A stretch of DNA of 64,000 nt from DATFVA01 sp963721075 (GTDB taxonomy: Bacteria > Bacteroidota > Ignavibacteria > Ignavibacteriales > Ignavibacteriaceae), in NCBI GenBank assembly GCA_963721075.1, contig CAVRHV010000004.1, positions 32,306-96,305 of the forward strand, read 5' to 3'. Position numbers and translations under genes: made by a program. The notes under the pieces are model-generated. The model searched no databases. It saw nothing but the letters and a program-made list of their open reading frames with translations, and had not been told where the DNA came from. Below, piece by piece: positions 56,426 through 64,000 of the stretch. How positions within the stretch are numbered: the first letter of the stretch is position 1; the number at the start of each line of letters is the position of its first letter.

Positions 56426-58819
56426 TTATTTCAGCAGAACCATCTTACGGGAAATCGTACTTCCTCCGGCCTCAAGAACATATAAATAAATGCCGCTGGA
56501 GAGATTACTGCCGTCAAAATTCACCTCATAATCTCCCGGGGATTTTTCTTCATTCACCAGCATCCGGATTTCTTTACCCAGCACATTGTAGACTTTCAAT
56601 TTTACCGGTCCCGATTGGGCAATATGAAATTTTATGTGCGTTGAGGGATTAAAAGGATTAGGATAATTATTCAGTAAAGCAAATTCTTCAGGCGCTTCAG
56701 GTTTTTCTTCCACGCCGGTATAGTCAGGTACAAATCCTATCGCATCCAGCATCGGCTGGATCTCAGGATTCGCCATAAAGTTATTCCATAGCAGCTGTGT
56801 TCTGTAATTCTCAATCATGATGATAATAGGACCTTCATCAATCGCCAGGTAACTCGGGGCATACCAGTTCTGCGAAAGATTAAACGCGTCTTTAAATCCG
56901 TATGAACCCCACAGATGATCTCCATACTCATAAAAGAAACTCTTCATTGCGGCAATCGATTCATCAGGGGTATAAGGCATAGATGATAAAGCTGCGGTCG
57001 GGGCAATTGTTCCGTTATCGTTTGTAGGAGAAAATGCATTATATCCGAACGGACCATCGCAGGCTGTTAGTCCCCATGTATCTTCATCATAACCGACATA
57101 ATTTCCGGGGTTGTCGATGCAATGAGCCCTGTCTATAAGAGTAAAATTCCTGTTATTTATAAAATAATTAGTGTAATCATCCTTTTTGTTCCGGGGATCA
57201 AAACCAAGAAAAGAATAATGAACAAAGAATAAAGGTCCGCCGTAAGGCCAGCCGACATATAAAGGTATCCCATAGTACGAACTGCCGTTTACATAGTTTG
57301 AACTGCTGGCCCAGCCGTCGTGATATAAAGAGGCAGGTATCGGATGAGTAGGTGAGGCAATTGCAAGCATATAAGTGATCATACATTCATTCGGACCCTG
57401 GATCGGGAAGTTCATTATCCATCCATAGTCCGGCGACCAGTGCCAGTAGAGAAAGTTGCCGTTGTCTTTCCGGTACCAGTCCCACTCAACACTCTCCCAG
57501 ATATTTGTTATAAGGGTTCTGATCTGTTCTTCATCGTTTGTATTCTGACTGAAATACTGCCTTGCTGTGAGAAGACCCTGTATAAGATATGCTGTCTCAA
57601 CCAGGTCGCCGCCGTCATCATACTGACCAAAAGGAATTACTGCACCTGTGGTTCCATTTAAGAAGTGAGAGTAAGCACCATGGAACCTGTCGGCTGAGTT
57701 AGTTAAAAAATTAAGGATGGTCAGCATCCTGTCAATTCCCTGCTGCCTGGTTATATACCCTCTTTCGATTCCAACAACTATCGCCATCACACCAAACCCG
57801 GAACCACCGGAAGTAACGACTTCATTGTCACCGTTTGAACGGTCTCTTGCTAGTCCCGATACAGGATGAGCAAAGTCCCAGAAATACCTGAATGTCGCTC
57901 TCTGAACAGAATCAAGAAGGACTGTATCAGCCAGAGAAGTTGTGGTAGCCGTTACAGCGTCGCTAAGCTGCGATTCATTCAGACTCGAATCAAAAGCTGA
58001 TAATTTATAACTAAAGGTTTTTGGCGGAGCACCCGTATTATCAGAATAAGAGGTTACATTCGGCTGAAGCGAAGCAATAATCTGATAGTCGCTTCCGTCT
58101 GATCTGTACAGCCTGTAACCCGCAAGATCAGGCTCAGTGTTGGCTGTCCAGCTCAGATTAATGACTGTATGGAGTCCCTCTGCAGCTAATCCTTCAGGTA
58201 TTGCGGGAGGCGTATAATCATTATCACCCGCAGCCTTCATCAGTACTTCATCAAGATAGATAGTTCTGATATTACCATCGGGATTATTCTGGGCGAACCC
58301 GATACCGGTGGTCTGAGTAAGATCGGCACTTCCGGGCGACTGCAGGAATGCATCCAGCGGAATCGAAACCCGGATCCATTCATTTGCGGGAATAAGATTG
58401 ATATAGTCAGCTAAAGGTTCTCTGTCGGTTTGGTTATTCTGTGCATCTTCCAGGAAAAGAGAGGGAAGATAAACAGAATCAATCGGCGCCAGTGCGAACA
58501 CTCGCATTATAATAGAATCTTTAACAGTCGCATCACGGGCAATAAAATTGCTGCCCGAAATACTTACACTCCAGTCGCCGTTGCCCGACACCCATTTGAT
58601 CCGCAGTGCGTTCAAACCCGAGTACCTTCGCGAAACATCGACCGGTATCTTGTCGCCATTGGTTAAAATGACTACGCTGGGACTGGTGTATTCGCCGTGA
58701 CTAAACGGATAGTAGCTGTCATTGGGACTATCATTAAAAAATATATACGGCTGAGCCGAGAGGATGGTACTCACCGTAATGAATAGAAGCACTAACTTTG
58801 TAATTAATTTTTGAATCAT
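56426..58819 (-). CDS. T9SS-exported multidomain GH144-type glucanase
   Basis: 797 residues. A signal peptide ('LVLLFITVSTILSAQ') precedes a carbohydrate-binding-like beta domain (about 20-200, ending 'GNIRTIYLDEVLMKA'). A fibronectin type III domain follows (about 205-293, 'NLSWTANTEPDLAGYRLYRS'), then a GH144/PF10091 catalytic domain (about 300-695: 'ATFRYFWDFAHPVSGLARDRS', 'WGLTACDGPFGY', 'YLAIDEGPIIIMIENYRT'). The T9SS sorting domain ends the protein ('LLNNYPNPFNPSTHIKFH', 'SSGIYLYVLEAG', 'RKMVLLK'). It is probably the surface enzyme making the first cuts, and its smaller paralogue the periplasmic one. Its start lies one base after the parvulin stop, suggesting coupling to the T9SS-linked genes upstream. 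Confidence 0.9.
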   Translation of the reverse strand: MIQKLITKLVLLFITVSTILSAQPYIFFNDSPNDSYYPFSHGEYTSPSVVILTNGDKIPVDVSRRYSGLNALRIKWVSGNGDWSVSISGSNFIARDATVKDSIIMRVFALAPIDSVYLPSLFLEDAQNNQTDREPLADYINLIPANEWIRVSIPLDAFLQSPGSADLTQTTGIGFAQNNPDGNIRTIYLDEVLMKAAGDNDYTPPAIPEGLAAEGLHTVINLSWTANTEPDLAGYRLYRSDGSDYQIIASLQPNVTSYSDNTGAPPKTFSYKLSAFDSSLNESQLSDAVTATTTSLADTVLLDSVQRATFRYFWDFAHPVSGLARDRSNGDNEVVTSGGSGFGVMAIVVGIERGYITRQQGIDRMLTILNFLTNSADRFHGAYSHFLNGTTGAVIPFGQYDDGGDLVETAYLIQGLLTARQYFSQNTNDEEQIRTLITNIWESVEWDWYRKDNGNFLYWHWSPDYGWIMNFPIQGPNECMITYMLAIASPTHPIPASLYHDGWASSSNYVNGSSYYGIPLYVGWPYGGPLFFVHYSFLGFDPRNKKDDYTNYFINNRNFTLIDRAHCIDNPGNYVGYDEDTWGLTACDGPFGYNAFSPTNDNGTIAPTAALSSMPYTPDESIAAMKSFFYEYGDHLWGSYGFKDAFNLSQNWYAPSYLAIDEGPIIIMIENYRTQLLWNNFMANPEIQPMLDAIGFVPDYTGVEEKPEAPEEFALLNNYPNPFNPSTHIKFHIAQSGPVKLKVYNVLGKEIRMLVNEEKSPGDYEVNFDGSNLSSGIYLYVLEAGGSTISRKMVLLK

Positions 58820-58820
58820 A

Positions 58821-60663
58821 TTATTGTATTATATTTTTATTTTTCATCCAGATGTCGTACCAGCCCGAATATTCTTCGGTGTATGGGAAAGCATATATCT
58901 CCCCGCCAAATCCCATCCTTCTGGCAACGACAAGGTTCATATAAATATCTTTTACACTGTTCAATACATTATCATTTATCTCAACACCATACTTTGAGGC
59001 CAGCTGTGCAGTATAATTATTAACATATTTCTGATACTTCGCTAAAGTAATCTTTGCTATCAGCTGGTTTTTAACCTCATCAAAACTTTGCGTATAGCTT
59101 GTAGTGTCCTCTTTCTTATCAATAACCTTAAAGATTGAATAACCGTCATCCGTTCGAAGCGGACCATAAACATCACCGACGTTCATCTGAGAAGCTATCC
59201 TGCCTATCTCACCATGCTGAGTGATATTGAAGTAGCCGAACTCGCCCCCTTTATCACGAAGCGAATCTCTTTTAGTGTACCGTCTCGCAAGCTCCTGTAT
59301 GCTGACTCCGTGTGCGAGTTCATTCAATACAGTTTCAGCAACGCTGAGACTATCAGTAAGTACTTCTGAAATGTTAACCAGAGGAGGCATTGTCTCTTTC
59401 CAGTCGTTCTGTTTATAAACGCTGTAAGCCTGATCTTCCGATACTTTCACAGAATCGAATATATTTATCTTTATCAGCTTTGAAAGATAAGTATCCTCCC
59501 ACATTCCAAGATCCCTTTTTACATCGGGATTATTTTCAAGGCCTTCGTTTAAAGCCTTCCTGTGCGAAAAGCTGGTCTTCAATAAACTTACGTATATAAG
59601 CCGATAAAGATGACCTTATGCTGATTTCACTAATATCTCTTACAGCAAATCCATCCTGACTTAACTGATATATAAAGAAGTTCGGCTTAACAGGATGATC
59701 CTTAATTTTGATGAAGGTTTTATTGCGAAGATTATTATCCAGCTTACCCAGTGCCGCATATACCTCATCCCCTTTCAAATAGATTTTCTTGTTTTCAGAA
59801 GAATCAACCTGTACGGAGTTCTGTTTACCATACTTTTCATAGAAGGCCGGGACAAATATTCTCACCAGGTTTTCAAATATCTCTTTATCAGCTGTCACCC
59901 TGAAGCTGCTGAGAAAGCTGCGGTAGTAATCAAGATAGTATTTGTACTCCTGTCTTGCCTGAACAATTTTCTTAACCTCATCACTTACATCTTCCTGAGT
60001 TTTCAATTCCTTATTATTATCAGTACTTAAAAGCTTTAGAATATAATATCCGTCGCCTGAATGAACCGGAGCAGTAAACTCTCCTTCTTTAAGAGCATAA
60101 AGTTGATCCTCAACCGGTTTCTCCATATCGCCGAAAGTTATTTTTCTTGGATTATCTTTCTCTTCTCTGCGGAATGAAAGAAGCGAATCAAATGAAGCTC
60201 CCGCCTTTAATTTTTTGTAAAGATATTCTATTTCATCCCTGCTGTCAGAGAAGATGAAAGCTACGTTGAGAACTTTCCTTATACGGGACTCTCCTTCTTT
60301 TAATTCTGCGGGACTAATAGTCACTTTACTCTTAATCTGTTTTGTATAAAGAGCATCGCGCATAAACATATCGCGCAAAGGGGTCATTATCTTTTTGAAA
60401 GCGTCCGTTGTGTCATATCCCCTCTCCTTTGCATCAAGCGATAATAACTTTTCGGCAATCAGCTGATGAAGGAATTCCTTCTTTTCGGCGATCTCATCAC
60501 TCTTCTGAAGAAGGTTTGGGTGAGCCGTAAAGTCAAACCTGTTCTGAAATTCAGATTCGTAAATCTTAACGGGACCTACCTCGGCAACTACCCTATCCTG
60601 CTGGGCCGGGAGGTATGTATTGATAAAAATAAATAGTATGCATACTATAAAAAGAAATTTCAT
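58821..60663 (-). CDS. Secreted parvulin-type peptidyl-prolyl isomerase, two PPIase domains (one-base frameshift)
   Basis: 613 residues after repair. A signal peptide ('FLFIVCILFIFINTYLPAQQ') precedes a SurA/PrsA-like helical region and a parvulin domain ('RKITFGDMEKPVEDQLYALKEGEFTAPVHSGDGYYILKLL' region, about 175-220). After a linker comes a second parvulin domain ('KGGEFGYFNITQHGEIGRIA…VYGPLRTDDGYSIFKVID'). The frames join near 59557-59563 (CAGGAAGGC): dropping one base gives 'QLFAQEALNEGLENNPDVK'. Periplasmic parvulins fold outer-membrane and exported proteins. The neighbouring PorV-like gene and secreted cargo genes suggest a role in T9SS or barrel assembly, by inference. Confidence 0.88.
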
Positions 60664-60712
60664 TCAAATCACCAGGCATAATTAACAATTTATAATTGTC
60701 AATTGTTCATTA

Positions 60713-61738
60713 CTAAAAATGTAGTCCTAAAGTAAATCTATGTGTTGCATTCAGTCTGCCGTAATCAGCCCAGGCATAATCAAAGCTTACAACAGAGGCA
60801 CCGGCAAACCCTACTTTAGCCCCCGCTCCAAGAACAAGTCCGCCTTCGGAGTCCTTTAGGAAAAGATCCCGGTAGCCGCCTCTTAATGCAAATGTACCCA
60901 GAAATTCCCACTCGCCTCCTATATTAATTCTTTCATCGTTATCATTTGAATGCATAGCATCTGTAGCAACAACAAGTTTATTCCACTGGGCAAAGTTGAG
61001 TTCATATGAAACTCCCACGCGGAATAATGTTGGAAGGCTATACGATCCTGTCCTTAAACTGGCCGGAAGTCTGCTGTTATCTCCATGCTTGTTTGGATCA
61101 GCATCATAATTGAAGTATACATCCAGTCCGCTGTAAGAAGCACGGGGTCCGAAGTTGGACACACTGGCACCCAGCCGCAGTCCTTCAATTGACGTCTGGT
61201 ACTGCACGCCGAAGTTAAATGCAACATCAGTGAGACTTGTATTGTATATCGTCTCCTGAATATAATTAACAGCCACACCGGCAGAAACCCTGTCGGTTAA
61301 TAATATGCCGTACGCTAATCCAAGAGAAAGGTTGGTAACGTCATAATATAGTCCCGTGCCTTTTTCCTTTTCAACAGTCCTTATTTCGATATCACCCGAA
61401 TTCAAAGAGGTAACCTGGGCGGCTATTGTGCCAAGTCCCTCAATGTTCAAAGCCGCAGTTGCGTAGCTGTATTTAATATCGGCCAGCCACTGATTGTATG
61501 TGAAATCGACATTAATACCCGTGAGTTCACCCAGACTGGCAGGATTATAAAATGCGGCGGAGGCGTCACCTGTCATAGATGTACCGGCATTGCCCAGCGC
61601 AACAAGTCGTGAGCATGGCTCAATCTTCAGAAACTGCCCGATGGTTGTTCCAACCTTGCTTTGCGCTGCGGCATCGGCAGCAAATAAAATAAAAAGAAAT
61701 ATTACGGTAATTTTATAGATTTTATTCATATCTCTCAC
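60713..61738 (-). CDS. PorV/PorQ-family outer-membrane protein (UPF0164-like)
   Basis: 341 residues from ATG 61738. A signal peptide ('ITVIFLFILFAADAAAQ') is followed by a 14-strand barrel of the PorV/FadL-like type. The hallmark N-terminal segment is 'FLKIEPCSRLVALGNAGTSMTGDASAAFYNPASL' (in parts: 'CSRLVALGNAGTSMTGDASA', 'FYNPASL'), and the protein ends with an aromatic residue ('RFTLGLHF'). PorV carries T9SS cargo from SprA to the attachment complex. Several PorV-like paralogues usually occur per genome, so this may be a dedicated one for the adjacent cargo protein. It is 2 bp after that cargo gene and 49 bp before the parvulin gene. Confidence 0.9.
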   Translation of the reverse strand: MRDMNKIYKITVIFLFILFAADAAAQSKVGTTIGQFLKIEPCSRLVALGNAGTSMTGDASAAFYNPASLGELTGINVDFTYNQWLADIKYSYATAALNIEGLGTIAAQVTSLNSGDIEIRTVEKEKGTGLYYDVTNLSLGLAYGILLTDRVSAGVAVNYIQETIYNTSLTDVAFNFGVQYQTSIEGLRLGASVSNFGPRASYSGLDVYFNYDADPNKHGDNSRLPASLRTGSYSLPTLFRVGVSYELNFAQWNKLVVATDAMHSNDNDERINIGGEWEFLGTFALRGGYRDLFLKDSEGGLVLGAGAKVGFAGASVVSFDYAWADYGRLNATHRFTLGLHF

Positions 61739-61740
61739 CG

Positions 61741-64000
61741 CTATTTAATAATTGCAAATTTACCGATGTAATCATCCGAGCCCGGAGTTTCCACGTGGAA
61801 AATATAGAGTCCCGGAGCCACCTCAAGGTTATCCTTTGTACGCAGGTTCCATGCTATATAATCCTGGAAGCCGCTGTCATGGTGCAGCGTCTGCACAAGC
61901 TCGCCGGTAATGGTATAGATCCTTACCGTAGCATTAACCGGAATTGCTCTGAACTCAATTCTCCTGTCTCCGCGTCCGCTCTGCGCATATGGAGCCTGCT
62001 CAAAAGAAGCTGCTCCCAGATAGGGATTCGGAACAACGTAAGGTTTTTCATTGGCATAATCTGATTTCTGAGCGCCTGCATCAATAAATGAAGAATCGGT
62101 TTTAAAGCTGAATACATCGTTTTGGTTATAAGGCACATCAATAGTTAGCTGGTATACATCTCCGACAGTAGGAAAGATCGAGTTTTCATACTTTGGTCCA
62201 TATACAGTGTCAACTGTTACTCTCCATAACGGCTGTACAAGTCCAGAGGCATTCTTTCCCAGTATTTCAATGTATTCATTATTTCTTGTTAAGGTCTGGT
62301 TCCCGTCCGTATCAACGAATCTGAAATCGGCCTGGAATTCCTGACCGCCGCCTTTCGGCATTCCCATAATCTTGAACTTCGACGGTACAGGAGGAAGGAT
62401 TGCAGTTCCCTGCGATGTGTCCAGTACCTGGTCAGAAAATACTATAAGATAATCAGAAGGATAATTAGGACGTTTAGCATTAGTTGGAGTAGTTGTTGCC
62501 GAAGCCCTTACATTAAATACAAGGTTGGTTTGACTACTCTGGAGAAAACCTGATTCTAATGTATCCGGCGCCAGGTTCCGCTCCACAAAAATCAACGGAA
62601 GCATTCCCTTACCAACCGGACCCTGACCCAGTGCCTTCAGATCTGTTCCGCCCACAAAAACTGTATCGTTCATTCCTCCCGTTACATCATACAACTGGTA
62701 GCTTGATGCCCTTATTGAATCCTGAGGCGACTCAAACCTTATCTCAAAAGTATGATCCTTCGGTATGCGATCGGGATCAGGAATGTCAATAGAGATCCGA
62801 CCGGTTCCGTATCCCTGAGTGTGCTGCAGGTCTTTGTAAGTTCCGGGCTTATACCCCGGGGCCTGATCATTGGGATACACTATCACAACATTCTTAGGAA
62901 GAATTATTCCTCCTCGTAATGTCTGGTTAACCGATATTGCACTTTCGGAAGGATAAATATTCAGCTGTTCGATTCCCCTGTCGTAAGATGTAACAGCATA
63001 AAAGTACCTCTGACCGTTTACCACGGTTGTATCCTTAAAGTGATGCTGAATTCCGGAATCATTACCAAGGTAGAACTGTAAACCTTCTACCGAGATCTGA
63101 CTGTAATCAAGGATACCGTCATCCAGATCAAATACAGCCAATGGTTTACCGGGTCCGAGAAGACCGATGCCCTGTGCATCATAAATTATCTGGGGATCAA
63201 GAAAACTTTCATCCGTACTGCGATAAATTTTATACCCCTCAAAATCATTTGTATTTGTTATTGGATCAAACGCATCTTCTGCCGCATTATCCCAGGTTAG
63301 GTTTACAAAACCGTCGCCTGGATAAGCGTGAAGCGTGGGCAAAGGAGGAGGAGTAGCAAACTGGTAATTTGCATTATAGATCGTCTGAACTACCTCTACT
63401 GTCTTTCTCATCTGGTGCAGATCAGCACCAAATGCAAGGGCCAGACTGAATCTTTCGGTCTTTCTTGTATCGAGATAAAAAGGTCCCGAAGCAAAGAAAA
63501 AGCCTATGTTATAATTTACAACGCTTGGTGCATCAAAAGGATCAGGACTGGTCCACAAACTGTAGAGCTTCATCGGCCACTCATGTACATCAGTATAGAA
63601 AACTATATTATCGGTTTCACCAACACCGCCGCCGCCGACTCTTATTCTGTTTAATTTGAATCCTGTCAGACCGATCTGGTCAGATTCATTAATATCTGTC
63701 TTATCAAAATTGGCTTCACCCGCGGTTGGTATTGAATCATTCTCTCCGGTATCACCGGTACCCCATACACCGTCGCCTCCGGTGTCGTTATTCAATGTCC
63801 AGTCCATATCCTCATCACCCGTCCACCATACTCCCCTTTGAAATGCAGGACGAAGTCTGAAGTTCGCATATCTGTTTAACTTAGTGGTATCATAATTAGC
63901 TATGATATAGTTAAGAATAGCTTGAGTACCGACTATTTTCTGTCCCGGTCCGCCGTCTCTTTTCTCATCGACGATTCCATCGTCATCATCGTCAATACCG
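61741..64000 (-). CDS. Large T9SS-exported protein (5' end outside window)
   Basis: The frame is open to base 64000, so the gene continues to the right; the ATG at 63807 is internal. About 752 residues are present. Near the edge is an acidic 'GIDDDDDGIVDEKRDGGPG' stretch, which could bind calcium. A fibronectin-like domain follows ('PTLHAYPGDGFVNLTWDNA', 'YKIYRSTDESF', 'RYFYAVTSYDRG'), then beta domains and the sorting tail ('VVPNPYLGAASFEQAPYAQSG' in parts, 'IYTITGELVQTL', 'APGLYIFHVETPG', 'GKFAIIK'). It is a secreted or surface protein of unknown function. It abuts the PorV-like gene, its probable shuttle. Confidence 0.85.
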   Translation of the reverse strand, partial: GIDDDDDGIVDEKRDGGPGQKIVGTQAILNYIIANYDTTKLNRYANFRLRPAFQRGVWWTGDEDMDWTLNNDTGGDGVWGTGDTGENDSIPTAGEANFDKTDINESDQIGLTGFKLNRIRVGGGGVGETDNIVFYTDVHEWPMKLYSLWTSPDPFDAPSVVNYNIGFFFASGPFYLDTRKTERFSLALAFGADLHQMRKTVEVVQTIYNANYQFATPPPLPTLHAYPGDGFVNLTWDNAAEDAFDPITNTNDFEGYKIYRSTDESFLDPQIIYDAQGIGLLGPGKPLAVFDLDDGILDYSQISVEGLQFYLGNDSGIQHHFKDTTVVNGQRYFYAVTSYDRGIEQLNIYPSESAISVNQTLRGGIILPKNVVIVYPNDQAPGYKPGTYKDLQHTQGYGTGRISIDIPDPDRIPKDHTFEIRFESPQDSIRASSYQLYDVTGGMNDTVFVGGTDLKALGQGPVGKGMLPLIFVERNLAPDTLESGFLQSSQTNLVFNVRASATTTPTNAKRPNYPSDYLIVFSDQVLDTSQGTAILPPVPSKFKIMGMPKGGGQEFQADFRFVDTDGNQTLTRNNEYIEILGKNASGLVQPLWRVTVDTVYGPKYENSIFPTVGDVYQLTIDVPYNQNDVFSFKTDSSFIDAGAQKSDYANEKPYVVPNPYLGAASFEQAPYAQSGRGDRRIEFRAIPVNATVRIYTITGELVQTLHHDSGFQDYIAWNLRTKDNLEVAPGLYIFHVETPGSDDYIGKFAIIK

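Noticed and set aside
18987..60663. Programmed +1 frameshifting as a regulatory mechanism shared by the eight genes
   Set aside because: The shift sites share no common slippery heptamer, stop codon context or stimulatory structure, and the genes have unrelated functions.
60664..60712. AT-rich inverted repeat AACAATT/AATTGTT between PorV-like and parvulin genes
   Set aside because: Pure A/T-rich stem without a T tract; could arise by composition alone.
1..64000. CRISPR arrays, tRNA/rRNA genes, insertion sequences or prophage
   Set aside because: No regularly spaced repeats, cloverleaf-like genes, transposase/integrase proteins or phage structural genes were seen.

Overview
The window reads as a chromosomal segment (or metagenome contig) from a Bacteroidota/Chlorobi-group bacterium, most likely Ignavibacteria. 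The evidence is a type IX secretion system (T9SS) toolkit (SprA, PorX, a PorV-like protein), several secreted proteins with 'YPNPFNPxT…SGIYxY…KKMVLxK' C-terminal sorting domains, a TonB receptor, and moderate GC. No rRNA, tRNA, CRISPR array, insertion sequence or prophage was seen.

Layout. 1-2.5 kb: end of a TonB-dependent receptor, a 121-bp palindromic repeat, and a TetR regulator. 2.5-6.9 kb: minus-strand operon phnD-phnC-phnE-pstB-phoU behind a Pho-box-like repeat. 7-11.4 kb: csbD, an M1 peptidase, ruvB and a membrane acyltransferase-like gene. 11.5-14.7 kb: heat-shock cluster hsp20-dnaK-hsp20. 14.7-16.2 kb (+): birA and coaX. 16.6-28.7 kb (-): sprA, porX, tsaE, tsaB, a DUF1573 gene, accD and panC, largely overlapping or abutting. 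29-35.3 kb: a cupin, a T9SS-exported deiminase, M28 and M48 peptidases and small envelope proteins. 35.5-39 kb (+): a three-gene two-component cassette. 39-58.8 kb (-): a carbohydrate locus of two ABC permeases, a binding lipoprotein, GH2, an esterase, a discoidin-type (alpha/alpha) hydrolase, a Tat-exported sulfatase, GH3, an anaerobic sulfatase maturase, and two GH144-type glucanases around another secreted protein. 58.8-64 kb (-): a parvulin, PorV-like protein and a T9SS cargo protein running off the right edge.

How the genes work together. The glycan locus could depolymerise a polymer outside the cell (GH144 pair, discoidin hydrolase, esterase, sulfatase), import oligosaccharides by a CUT1-type ABC system whose ATPase is not in the window, and finish them with GH2 and GH3. 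GH144 plus GH3 plus an ABC importer points to beta-1,2-glucan, but sulfatase and GH2 suggest a more complex substrate. The T9SS genes would export several products encoded here.

Main caveat. Eight genes (tsaB, sprA, the deiminase, M28, M48, the esterase, the discoidin hydrolase and the parvulin) are each broken once, always by exactly one extra base in or next to a short homopolymer. A ninth (GH2) is broken by a 61-bp imperfect tandem duplication. All have intact catalytic or family motifs on both sides. This looks like an insertion-biased sequence error plus strain-mixing at GH2, rather than decay, so these genes are annotated as whole.
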